A stretch of 8,694 bases of DNA, from positions 1 through 8,694 of the forward strand of contig QMKT01000076.1 of NCBI GenBank assembly GCA_003646505.1, read 5' to 3'. The stretch's first letter is position 1; every line of letters starts with the position of its first letter. A program made the position numbers and the translations under genes. Below the pieces are notes generated by a model. The model made no database searches. It had not been told where the DNA came from and saw only the letters and a list, made by a program, of their open reading frames with translations. This document shows, one piece after another, positions 1-5,939 of this stretch. The stretch is from Campylobacterota bacterium (lineage in GTDB: Bacteria; Campylobacterota; Campylobacteria; Campylobacterales; Sulfurovaceae).

Positions 1-4
1 AAAA

Positions 5-1162
5 ATGGCTAACGAATACATTTTTACAAGTGAATCAGTAACAGAGGGTCACCCAGATAAAATGGCTGATCAGATCTCAGATGCTATACTCGATTATATC
101 ATCGCAAGAGATCCACAAGCCAGAGTGGCTTGTGAGACGTTAGTGAGCAATGGTTTTTGTGTTATCGCAGGAGAACTAAAAACAAAAGCGTACGCACCGA
201 TGCAAGAGATTGCAAGAGAAGTGATAAAAGATATAGGGTACACAGATGCAAAATATGGGTTTGACTATAGGTCTGCAGGTGTGCTTAATGGTATAGGTGA
301 ACAAAGTCCAGACATTAGTCAAGGTGTGGATCAGGCTTCAGGTGAGATCGGTGCAGGTGACCAGGGACTCATGTTCGGGTATGCTTGTAAAGAGACTCCT
401 GAACTGATGCCTCTTCCTATTTCATTGGCACATAAGATCACTGCAAAACTTGCAGAAGTACGCAAGAATGGTACTGTCCCGTTTTTACGTCCTGATGGTA
501 AAGCACAGGTTTCTGTAAAATATGTCGATGGTAAACCTGTATCAATAGATACGATCGTTGTTTCTACGCAACATCATGACAATGTATCATTGGAGCAAGT
601 ACAAAAAGCGGTACTTGAAGAGGTCATTAAAGCAGTGATACCAGCAGGATTGATTCATGATGATATTATTTATCATATTAATCCGACAGGACGTTTTGTG
701 ATCGGTGGACCACAAGGAGATGCCGGGCTTACAGGCAGAAAGATCATTGTAGATACTTATGGTGGCTCATGTCCTCATGGAGGGGGTGCTTTTTCAGGAA
801 AAGACCCTACAAAGGTAGACCGTTCGGCTGCTTATGCTGCACGTTATGTAGCAAAGAACCTTGTGGCTTCTGGTGCATGTGAAAAAGCAACTTTACAGAT
901 AGCATATGCTATCGGTGTGGCTAAACCAGTTTCTATCTACGTCGATACACATGGTACTGCCAATGTGGATGAAGATAAAATAATAGCGTGCGTATCTGAC
1001 TTGTTTGATCTGACACCTAAAGGTATTATGGAAGAGCTTGATTTGCTTAGACCTATCTATAGAAAAACAGCGGCATATGGTCACTTTGGTCGTGAAGATA
1101 CTGATTTTACATGGGAACAGACACCTAGGATAGAAGAGATAAAAAAGTACTTGAATATTTAA
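5..1162 (+). CDS. metK: S-adenosylmethionine synthase (methionine adenosyltransferase)
   Basis: Makes S-adenosylmethionine, the general methyl donor, from methionine and ATP in the cytoplasm, releasing phosphate and pyrophosphate. The 385-residue protein has the normal family length and all three domains. Visible signatures are GHPDK at residues 15-19 (ATP/metal site), the family hexapeptide GAGDQG at 116-121, and the glycine-rich phosphate-binding segment [16 protein letters not shown] from about 259. The ATG at position 5 gives the usual [19 protein letters not shown] start of the family. Only four bases lie upstream, so its ribosome binding site and promoter are outside the window. The gene is followed by a perfect 9-bp hairpin and then the ferredoxin gene, so it probably ends its own transcription unit. 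Identification is very secure. Confidence 0.98.
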   Translation: MANEYIFTSESVTEGHPDKMADQISDAILDYIIARDPQARVACETLVSNGFCVIAGELKTKAYAPMQEIAREVIKDIGYTDAKYGFDYRSAGVLNGIGEQSPDISQGVDQASGEIGAGDQGLMFGYACKETPELMPLPISLAHKITAKLAEVRKNGTVPFLRPDGKAQVSVKYVDGKPVSIDTIVVSTQHHDNVSLEQVQKAVLEEVIKAVIPAGLIHDDIIYHINPTGRFVIGGPQGDAGLTGRKIIVDTYGGSCPHGGGAFSGKDPTKVDRSAAYAARYVAKNLVASGACEKATLQIAYAIGVAKPVSIYVDTHGTANVDEDKIIACVSDLFDLTPKGIMEELDLLRPIYRKTAAYGHFGREDTDFTWEQTPRIEEIKKYLNI

Positions 1163-1192
1163 CTTAATATTCATTATCAATACCATTAAAAC

Positions 1193-1216
1193 ACGCTCTG
1201 TAAACAAACAGAGCGT
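1193..1216 (+). terminator. Hairpin after metK, possible terminator
   Basis: A perfect 9-bp inverted repeat (ACGCTCTGT, loop AAACAA, ACAGAGCGT) sits 30 bases after the metK stop. The following bases (ATGTGATGAATTTT) are not a clean T-tract, so it is a weak intrinsic terminator at best on the + strand. On the - strand the stem is followed two bases later by TTTT. Its place between two genes with separate signals supports an end-of-transcript role, but it could also be an mRNA-stabilising 3' end. Confidence 0.55.
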
Positions 1217-1259
1217 ATGTGATGAATTTTAAAAAAATACTATTGAGTTTAAAGATTTA

Positions 1260-1288
1260 TTCAATTTTTTTAGCTATAGTTTTAGTAT
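1260..1288 (+). promoter_or_regulatory. Candidate promoter of the ferredoxin gene
   Basis: The 90 bases before the ferredoxin gene are very AT-rich, with phased T-tracts, as in Campylobacterota sigma-70 promoters. TAGTAT at 1283-1288 lies 17 bases after TTCAAT at 1260-1265. TATAGT at 1275-1280 is an alternative -10. I cannot choose between them. The predicted leader is very short and contains AAAGGA at 1298-1303, six bases before the ATG. Confidence 0.4.
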
Positions 1289-1309
1289 ATTAAACATAAA
1301 GGAATTAAA

Positions 1310-1672
1310 ATGGCAGTAATTATTGGCGATACTTGTATTAACTGTGCAGCTTGTATTGACGAATGTCCAGTAGAAGCAATTGTAGATGAGGATGATAACC
1401 CAACGGGTGAGGAATACTACTACGTATACCCTGACAAATGTGTTGAGTGTGTAGATCACTTTGATTCTCCAGCATGTGCAGAAGCATGTCCAACTGAAGA
1501 TTGTATTACTTGGGATATGCCATTTACAGCTGACCACAAAGAGTTCTTCAAAGGTAATAACTATATTGATGATCAAGCCTATATTGTAGACGATGCTGAT
1601 GCTATCATGCCAATGAGAGATGATATTTCTCTTGAAGATAGAGCAGCTAGAGTAAGCGTAGTAGAAGACTAG
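1310..1672 (+). CDS. fdxA: 2[4Fe-4S] ferredoxin, Allochromatium-type (FdxA-like)
   Basis: Small cytoplasmic electron carrier of 120 residues. The first cluster motif is C9-x2-C12-x2-C15-x3-C19-P. The second half has C44-x2-C47-x8-C56-x3-C60-P, and the eight-residue insert between C47 and C56 is the hallmark of Allochromatium vinosum-type ferredoxins with unusually low potentials. By analogy, C9, C12, C15 and C60 hold one cluster and C19, C44, C47 and C56 the other, while C65 would be the extra non-ligand cysteine. An acidic tail of about 55 residues follows the fold. In Campylobacter jejuni the homologue fdxA sits next to ndk and is reported as iron-induced and linked to aerotolerance. Likely partners are 2-oxoacid:ferredoxin oxidoreductases, which is inference. 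A good AAAGGA precedes the ATG. Flanking hairpins suggest a single-gene transcript. Confidence 0.93.
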   Translation: MAVIIGDTCINCAACIDECPVEAIVDEDDNPTGEEYYYVYPDKCVECVDHFDSPACAEACPTEDCITWDMPFTADHKEFFKGNNYIDDQAYIVDDADAIMPMRDDISLEDRAARVSVVED

Positions 1673-1687
1673 TCTTTTACTTTCTTC

Positions 1688-1712
1688 TATGTGTCGGAAT
1701 TTCCGGCACATA
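1688..1712 (+). terminator. Hairpin after the ferredoxin gene, probable terminator
   Basis: An 11-bp stem with one G-U pair (TATGTGTCGGA, loop ATT, TCCGGCACATA) starts 15 bases after the ferredoxin stop. It is the most GC-rich hairpin in the gap. The downstream side is TTAAACTATTTCCCC, so the T-tract is poor. A complete promoter for ndk follows 60 bases later, which fits a transcript end here. Confidence 0.6.
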
Positions 1713-1771
1713 TTAAACTATTTCCCCATTCTTATTTACAGAATTTAAACTCACATTAAAATATTTTTCGA

Positions 1772-1777
1772 TATAAT
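1772..1777 (+). promoter_or_regulatory. Promoter of the ndk-yceD-rpmF-plsX operon (-10 box)
   Basis: A perfect TATAAT in the context TTTTTCGATATAATCCCGCC, preceded by AT-rich DNA and without a recognisable -35, is typical of housekeeping promoters in Campylobacterota. Transcription should start near 1784, giving a leader of about 55 bases before ndk. No other convincing -10 is seen before the next terminator at 3908, so this probably drives all four genes. Confidence 0.75.
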
Positions 1778-1838
1778 CCCGCCCGAATACTTTCCTCAAT
1801 AGTTAATTGGAAGTAAATAATCGCTTAGGAATATAAGT

Positions 1839-2252
1839 ATGGAACAAACATTATCAATCATTAAACCAGATGCAGTAGCTAAAAACGTTGTTGGACAAAT
1901 TCTTGCAAGATTTGAAGCAGCAAATCTTAGAATTGCAGCCACTAAAAAAATCAGACTTTCACGTGTAGATGCTGAAGCATTTTACGCTATACATGCTGAA
2001 AGACCTTTCTTTAAAGACCTTGTAGACTTTATGATCTCTGGTCCAGTTGTTGTAACTGTACTTGAAGGTGACAATGCAATGCAAACAAACAGAGACCTTA
2101 TGGGTGCCACTAACCCTGCAGAAGCAGAAGCTGGTACAATCAGAGCAGACTTTGCAGATAGTATTGATGCAAATGCTGTACATGGTTCAGATTCTGTTGA
2201 AAATGCAACAAATGAAATCAATTTCTTTTTTGCACAAAGAGAGATCAACTAA
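1839..2252 (+). CDS. ndk: Nucleoside diphosphate kinase
   Basis: Transfers the terminal phosphate from ATP to nucleoside diphosphates through a phosphohistidine intermediate, balancing the NTP and dNTP pools. At 137 residues it has the normal bacterial length. The active-site segment NAVHGSDS lies at 112-119, with H115 as the phosphorylated histidine. Other conserved nucleotide-site residues are K9 (in IIKPDAV), Y49, R85 (in [10 protein letters not shown]), R102 and N112. The ATG is supported by TAGGAA at 1826-1831, seven bases upstream, and the protein starts directly with the conserved first strand ([10 protein letters not shown]). It is the first gene after the strong TATAAT. The yceD-like gene starts 21 bases after its stop, which suggests co-transcription. 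Confidence 0.98.
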   Translation: MEQTLSIIKPDAVAKNVVGQILARFEAANLRIAATKKIRLSRVDAEAFYAIHAERPFFKDLVDFMISGPVVVTVLEGDNAMQTNRDLMGATNPAEAEAGTIRADFADSIDANAVHGSDSVENATNEINFFFAQREIN

Positions 2253-2259
2253 TACAGTT

Positions 2260-2274
2260 TAAGGAAACTCCTTA
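2260..2274 (+). promoter_or_regulatory. Ribosome binding site of yceD inside a small hairpin
   Basis: The Shine-Dalgarno AAGGA at 2261-2265 is exactly complementary to TCCTT at 2269-2273, with AAC as the loop. T2260 can also pair with A2274, the first base of the start codon. The whole binding site and the start can therefore fold onto themselves in six base pairs. The ndk stop is only about eight bases upstream, so a ribosome ending ndk would open the fold, consistent with translational coupling. The pairing is seen in the sequence; the role is inferred. Confidence 0.5.
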
Positions 2275-2648
2275 TGAAAATTGTATTTGATAAGATAGGT
2301 TCCACAGCAAAACCCATTGGACTTAGTTCAAAGGGTGTAAGGCTTGAGGGAACTCTACAAAAAAGCGGTTATCATCAAGTAACTTTAGATGCACAAATGT
2401 GTGGTGAAATTGAGTTGTCATGTGACAGATGTGGAGACATATATGGATACATGATAGACAATAAGCTACGACTTAAACTAAGTGATTTAGTTTCTGAAGA
2501 TAAAGTTGATTTAGATATAATTGAATTTTTAGATGGCGAAATTGATCTTTCGTACATACTAGAGAGTGAAATTACTTCAATAGAAAGTAGCTATCATTAC
2601 TGTGACAAATGTGACAATAATGATGAAGACTTTGAGATCGAGTTTTAA
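2274..2648 (+). CDS. yceD: YceD/DUF177 family protein (large-subunit rRNA/L32-linked)
   Basis: A 124-residue protein of the YceD (DUF177) family, whose members almost always precede rpmF and are linked to 23S rRNA accumulation. The exact biochemical role is unsettled. Family features are the strand-rich N-terminal half ending in CDRC (C50-C53), then LDIIEFLDGEIDLSYILESEI at 80-100, which matches the family's conserved D/E-x-EIDL block before a helix, and a second CDKC pair (C110-C113). The two CxxC pairs suggest a zinc site; E. coli YceD keeps only the first pair clearly. The C-terminus is short and acidic compared with the roughly 170-residue E. coli protein. The start is set by AAGGA eight bases before the ATG. 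Position between ndk and rpmF, matching C. jejuni, strongly supports the call. Confidence 0.85.
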   Translation: MKIVFDKIGSTAKPIGLSSKGVRLEGTLQKSGYHQVTLDAQMCGEIELSCDRCGDIYGYMIDNKLRLKLSDLVSEDKVDLDIIEFLDGEIDLSYILESEITSIESSYHYCDKCDNNDEDFEIEF

Positions 2649-2670
2649 AACGAGAATTTAGTGAGATGAA

Positions 2671-2698
2671 TTGAAAGATAGGCTTTGCTTATTTTCAA
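2671..2698 (+). other. RNA hairpin in the yceD-rpmF spacer
   Basis: TTGAAA(g)ATAGGC, loop TTT, GCTTATTTTCAA forms a 12-bp stem with one bulged G (2677) and one G-U pair. It is in the only sizeable gap (88 bases) inside this otherwise compact operon and ends 38 bases before the rpmF ATG. It is not followed by a T-tract, so it is not an obvious terminator. It may be a processing, stability or L32-leader element. Confidence 0.5.
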
Positions 2699-2736
2699 GA
2701 AGACATCAATAATAACATTCAAATAAGGAATATAAA

Positions 2737-2898
2737 ATGGCAGTACCTAAAAGACGTGTGAGTCACACAAGAGCAGCAAAAAGAAGAACACATTACAAAT
2801 TGACATTACCAATGCCTGTTAAAGATGCAGATGGAACATGGAGAATGCCTCACCACATGAATATGACTACTGGTGAGTATAAAGCAACTAAAGCGTAA
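2737..2898 (+). CDS. rpmF: 50S ribosomal protein L32
   Basis: A 53-residue basic protein of the large ribosomal subunit. It begins [20 protein letters not shown], the diagnostic L32 N-terminus (MAVPKR-x-S-x-xR), and continues with [18 protein letters not shown] and the tail [10 protein letters not shown]. It has no cysteine, so it is the zinc-independent form of L32. AAGGAA at 2725-2730 lies six bases before the ATG. It sits between yceD and plsX, as in many bacteria, and the plsX start follows its stop by only five bases, so the two are likely translationally coupled. Secure identification despite the small size. Confidence 0.96.
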   Translation: MAVPKRRVSHTRAAKRRTHYKLTLPMPVKDADGTWRMPHHMNMTTGEYKATKA

Positions 2899-2903
2899 TC
2901 TTG

Positions 2904-3902
2904 ATGATTAAAATCGCGATTGACGCTATGGGCGGGGACTTTGGTCCTGAGCCCATCATAGATGGTGTGATTCAAGCACTGGATGAAAAACAATTTTTGC
3001 CTATACTTGTAGGTGACAAAGAACAAATACTAGAATTTCTCCCACAATATTATATTGATAAAGTAGAGTTTGAACAAGCTTCTGATGTCATTGCTATGTC
3101 TGATGCTGCAACAGATGCCCTAAAACGTAAGGATTCTTCTATTTTTAAAGCAGTAGAATTGGTACGTGAAGGTAAGGCTGATGCTGTACTTTCAGCTGGA
3201 CACTCAGGGGCTACGATGACCGCAGCTACTTTACGAATGGGTAGAATTCCAGGTATTAAAAAACCAGCACTTGCGACTTTAATGCCTAGTATTACTAAAG
3301 ACAAGACACTGGTACTTGATGTCGGTTCAGTCACAGATTGTAAGCCTGAAAATCTTTTCCAATTTGGTGCCATGGGCGAAGCGTATGCATCTAAGATCAT
3401 GAAGATAAGTAACCCTAAAGTAGGGTTACTTGCAAATGGTTCTGAAGACTCTAAGGGGAATGAACTAACCAAAGCAACCTTCCCTCTACTTAAAGCATTG
3501 GATGGTTTTATTGGTAATGTTGAAGGTAAAGACATTTTTAATGGTAAAGTGAGTGTGGTTGTCTGTGATGGGTTTACAGGTAATATTTTACTTAAAACTG
3601 CAGAAGGCGCAGTCTCTACTATATTTGATTTGATGAAGCAGTATATTCGTAAATCATTGCCCGCTAAGGTTGGTGCGTTGATGATGAAGAAAAAAGTCTT
3701 TGGAAACATGAAAAAGCAAGTTGATAAAGATGAATATGGTGGAGCACCTCTACTCGGACTTAAAGGATGTGCAATCATTTCTCATGGTGCATCTAGTCCT
3801 AAAGCCATCAAAAATGCTGTATTCCAAGCGATCTCTTATGTTGAATCAGATGTCAACACTACGATTGAAGCACTTTTAGCTCAAAGTAGCCAAAACGTAT
3901 AA
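2904..3902 (+). CDS. plsX: Phosphate acyltransferase PlsX
   Basis: Converts acyl-ACP and phosphate into acyl-phosphate, the donor used by PlsY for glycerol-3-phosphate, so it opens phospholipid synthesis at the membrane face. From the ATG at 2904 the protein has 332 residues, the normal length, and begins MIKIAIDAMGGDFGPEP, the family start. Other blocks are LSAGHSGATM (about 97-106), LDVGSVTDCKPENL (about 138-151), NGSEDSKGNE, VVVCDGFTGNILLKTAEG, and GGAPLLGLKG followed by HGASSPKAI. The frame also has a TTG at 2901 directly before the ATG. I prefer the ATG because it matches family N-termini. No clear Shine-Dalgarno is visible, which fits coupling to rpmF. Two motifs (GSVTD and NGSED) differ a little from the versions I know best in other phyla. 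Confidence 0.96.
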   Translation: MIKIAIDAMGGDFGPEPIIDGVIQALDEKQFLPILVGDKEQILEFLPQYYIDKVEFEQASDVIAMSDAATDALKRKDSSIFKAVELVREGKADAVLSAGHSGATMTAATLRMGRIPGIKKPALATLMPSITKDKTLVLDVGSVTDCKPENLFQFGAMGEAYASKIMKISNPKVGLLANGSEDSKGNELTKATFPLLKALDGFIGNVEGKDIFNGKVSVVVCDGFTGNILLKTAEGAVSTIFDLMKQYIRKSLPAKVGALMMKKKVFGNMKKQVDKDEYGGAPLLGLKGCAIISHGASSPKAIKNAVFQAISYVESDVNTTIEALLAQSSQNV

Positions 3903-3907
3903 TACAT

Positions 3908-3938
3908 AAAGGAACAACTGCACGTTTGTTCCTTTTTT
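3908..3938 (+). terminator. Strong intrinsic terminator after plsX
   Basis: A perfect 10-bp stem (AAAGGAACAA / TTGTTCCTTT) with an eight-base loop starts six bases after the plsX stop. It runs into six consecutive T followed by CTCCTCTTCTTTT. This is the best terminator in the window and marks the end of the ndk-yceD-rpmF-plsX transcript. Confidence 0.9.
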
Positions 3939-3960
3939 CTCCTCTTCTTTTAGACTCTCC

Positions 3961-3974
3961 CCATAAATTTATGG
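3961..3974 (+). promoter_or_regulatory. Perfect 14-bp palindrome upstream of fabH, possible operator
   Basis: CCATAAATTTATGG is a perfect two-fold symmetric site with GG/CC ends around an AT core. It lies about 40 bases before the fabH ATG, at the -35/spacer position for the candidate -10 boxes that follow. That is where a repressor or activator dimer would bind. Symmetric AT-rich words can arise by chance in such DNA, so the role is inference. Confidence 0.4.
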
Positions 3975-3980
3975 TAAACT

Positions 3981-3997
3981 TATAGACTATATATTAT
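3981..3997 (+). promoter_or_regulatory. Candidate promoter of fabH-ymdB (-10 region)
   Basis: After the plsX terminator the sequence TATAGACTATATATTAT offers several -10 boxes, the best being TATTAT at 3992-3997 or TATAGA at 3981-3986. A promoter is expected here because the upstream operon is closed by a strong terminator. The leader would be very short; AAGGAT at 4003-4008 is the fabH ribosome binding site, four bases before the ATG. Confidence 0.5.
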
Positions 3998-4012
3998 TAG
4001 TTAAGGATCACT

Positions 4013-5026
4013 ATGTCACAAATTTATGCTTCATTTAGATCTATAGGTGCTTATGTACCAGAGAAAATTTTAAGCAATGCTGATCTTGAAAAGATGGTTG
4101 ATACTACTGATGAGTGGATCGTGAAACGTACGGGTATTTCTGAACGTCATATAGCTGCAGAGGGTGAGTATACGAGTGATATGGCAGCCAAAGCCTGTGA
4201 ACTTGCCATAGAACGCTCTGGTGTAGCCAAAGATGATATAGACTTGGTTATATGTGCGACAGTAACACCAGACTATTTTAATATGCCTTCAACTGCGTGT
4301 ATCATTTCAGATAAATTGGACATTAAAGATGTTCAGGCATTTGATATCTCCGCAGCGTGTAGTGGATTTGTTTATTTGCTTTCTGTGGCCAAAGCATTTG
4401 TAGAATCTGGAATGAAAAAGAATGTATTGATAGTAGGTGCTGAAAAATTCTCTTCAATCGTAGATTATACAGATAGAAGTACCTGTATTTTATTTGGTGA
4501 TGGTGCAGGTGCAGCGATGATATGTGCAACAGATAAAGAAGAAGAAGGTTTCATAGACCTGCATGCTTCAGCAGATGGTTCTTATGCAGACTTTTTGGTA
4601 ACACCAGCACCTGGATCTATAAATCCAGTGAGCCAAAAAGTACTTGATGAAGGACTTCAATACGTACAAATGAAGGGAAATGAAACCTTTAAATTGGCAG
4701 TAAAAACACTCACGAAAGACGTGAAAGAAATATTGGCTAAAAATGAGATAAATTCAGATGATATCCCCCATTTTATTCCTCATCAGGCAAATTACCGTAT
4801 TATTAAAGCCGTAGGTGATGCCTTAAAGATGAAAGAAGAACAGGTAGTACTGACTGTCGGAAAATATGGAAATACTTCAGCAGCTTCTATCCCTATGGCG
4901 ATCAATGATATTTGGGAGTCTGGAAGACTTCAAAATGGGGAATTGATGTTGCTTGATACTTTTGGCGGTGGATTGACCTGGGCATCTGCATTATTGCCTT
5001 TTGCAGGTAAAGCAGTTAGTAAGTAG
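4013..5026 (+). CDS. fabH: 3-oxoacyl-ACP synthase III (beta-ketoacyl-ACP synthase III)
   Basis: Condenses acetyl-CoA with malonyl-ACP to start each round of type II fatty-acid synthesis in the cytoplasm. The 337-residue thiolase-fold protein has the complete catalytic triad: C116 in DISAACSGF, H257 in PHQAN, and N287 in GNTSAAS. TDEWIVKRTGI at 32-42 carries the conserved Trp and Arg that help bind CoA, and the C-terminal GGGLTWASALL block closes the fold. It is about 20 residues longer than the E. coli enzyme, with an acidic stretch near 173-178 (TDKEEE). AAGGAT lies four bases before the ATG. Unlike in many genomes, a terminator separates it from plsX. Its stop overlaps the ribosome binding site of the next gene. 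Confidence 0.97.
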   Translation: MSQIYASFRSIGAYVPEKILSNADLEKMVDTTDEWIVKRTGISERHIAAEGEYTSDMAAKACELAIERSGVAKDDIDLVICATVTPDYFNMPSTACIISDKLDIKDVQAFDISAACSGFVYLLSVAKAFVESGMKKNVLIVGAEKFSSIVDYTDRSTCILFGDGAGAAMICATDKEEEGFIDLHASADGSYADFLVTPAPGSINPVSQKVLDEGLQYVQMKGNETFKLAVKTLTKDVKEILAKNEINSDDIPHFIPHQANYRIIKAVGDALKMKEEQVVLTVGKYGNTSAASIPMAINDIWESGRLQNGELMLLDTFGGGLTWASALLPFAGKAVSK

Positions 5027-5029
5027 GAA
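5024..5029 (+). promoter_or_regulatory. Ribosome binding site of ymdB overlapping the fabH stop
   Basis: The TAG stop of fabH forms the first half of TAGGAA, which lies five bases before the TTG start at 5035. This fixes the unusual start codon and implies that ribosomes finishing fabH help to start ymdB. Confidence 0.7.
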
Positions 5030-5034
5030 TAAAC

Positions 5035-5844
5035 TTGAAAATTGGGTTTATTGGTGATATCGTAGGTAAACCCGGTCGCTTGATGTTGAAACGACATCTT
5101 AAAAGACTTCAGCAAGAACACTTCATTGACTTTACGATCGCTAATTATGAAAATGCTTCTCACGGGTTTGGACTGACTGAAAAAAATTGTATAGAATTAC
5201 TTGGTTATGGTGTGGATATGATGACCGGAGGTAACCATAGCTTTGATAAAAAAGAGATCCTCACTATGTTTGACACTTATCCCCTTATTAGACCTATTAA
5301 TTACCCCAAAGAAACTCCTGGTGAGGGATTATATAAAACAACACTTTTAGGCTATGAAGTAGCTATTATCAATCTTATGGGACATTACACGATGCCTATG
5401 GTAGATAACCCTTTTACGATGATAGTAGAAGAGGTCAAAAAACTTCAAGCACAAAATATTAAACATATTATCATCGATATACATGCTGAAGCAACTTCGG
5501 AAAAGAATGCTTTACGTCAAATACTAAAAAATGATGTCTCTGCTATACTAGGTACACATACACATGTTGCAACAGATGATTTACAAATAGTAAGTGGATG
5601 TTGTTATGTCAGCGATGTTGGTCTTACAGGTTGTAGAGACGGCGTGATAGGCATGGATGATACTATACCAATAAAACGTTTTTTAACATCATTGAGTGGA
5701 CATTATGACGTACTAGATGAGTGTAAAGCTATCTTGCAAATGATCGTGTTTGAATTAGATGAAAATGGCCGTTGTGTAGGGGCTGAGAAGATTAAGATTT
5801 ATGATGATAAGCCTAAGATTGTTACTCAGGCTTGGATGGAATAG
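5035..5844 (+). CDS. ymdB: YmdB-family metallophosphoesterase (TIGR00282 type)
   Basis: A 269-residue two-metal phosphoesterase. Bacillus subtilis YmdB hydrolyses 2',3'-cyclic nucleotides and affects biofilm formation and motility; the substrate here is unknown. All metal and catalytic positions of that family are present with the same numbering: D8 (GDIVG), E39 and N40 (NYEN), N67-H68 (GGNHSFDKKE), H150 (IDIHAEATSEK), H175 and H177 (GTHTHV). The tail holds DVGLTG and GMD, also typical. The start is TTG at 5035, chosen because it gives the family N-terminus MKIGFIGDIVGKPGR and follows TAGGAA by five bases. It lies eight bases after fabH and is probably co-transcribed with it. It is convergent with dnaX. 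There is no signal peptide, so it is cytoplasmic. Confidence 0.93.
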   Translation: MKIGFIGDIVGKPGRLMLKRHLKRLQQEHFIDFTIANYENASHGFGLTEKNCIELLGYGVDMMTGGNHSFDKKEILTMFDTYPLIRPINYPKETPGEGLYKTTLLGYEVAIINLMGHYTMPMVDNPFTMIVEEVKKLQAQNIKHIIIDIHAEATSEKNALRQILKNDVSAILGTHTHVATDDLQIVSGCCYVSDVGLTGCRDGVIGMDDTIPIKRFLTSLSGHYDVLDECKAILQMIVFELDENGRCVGAEKIKIYDDKPKIVTQAWME

Positions 5845-5861
5845 GGTCAGTTCTTTGGAAC

Positions 5862-5877
5862 CCTAAACTTGTTTAGG
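5862..5877. terminator. Small hairpin between convergent ymdB and dnaX
   Basis: CCTAAA-CTTG-TTTAGG can pair in six bases with a four-base loop. It lies 18 bases after the ymdB stop. Just before it, TAGGGT at 5842-5847 (starting in the ymdB stop) could alternatively pair with ACCCTA at 5860-5865. The following DNA is TAAAGAATTTTAATG, so the T-tract is weak on either strand. It is the best candidate for a terminator in the convergent gap, but not a strong one. Confidence 0.3.
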
Positions 5878-5939
5878 TAAAGAATTTTAATGTGGAAACT
5901 ATCGTTTGTCCGTGAACAAATTACGCGGTTCCTGTACTC

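Noticed and set aside
1163..1309. Riboswitch after metK or before the ferredoxin gene
   Set aside because: The spacer contains only one simple hairpin and AT-rich DNA; no SAM-riboswitch-like set of helices is visible.
1274..1711. 145-codon open frame on the - strand across the ferredoxin gene
   Set aside because: It mirrors the ferredoxin gene, is rich in Cys/Ile/Tyr/Phe from the complement of AT-rich codons, and has no family-like motif.
2901..2903. TTG as start of plsX
   Set aside because: The ATG three bases later gives the usual PlsX N-terminus, and TTG has no better ribosome binding site.
3050..3778. 242-codon open frame on the - strand
   Set aside because: It lies entirely inside plsX in the opposite direction, has no ribosome binding site and has low-complexity residues (Ser/Pro/Ala rich) typical of a shadow frame.
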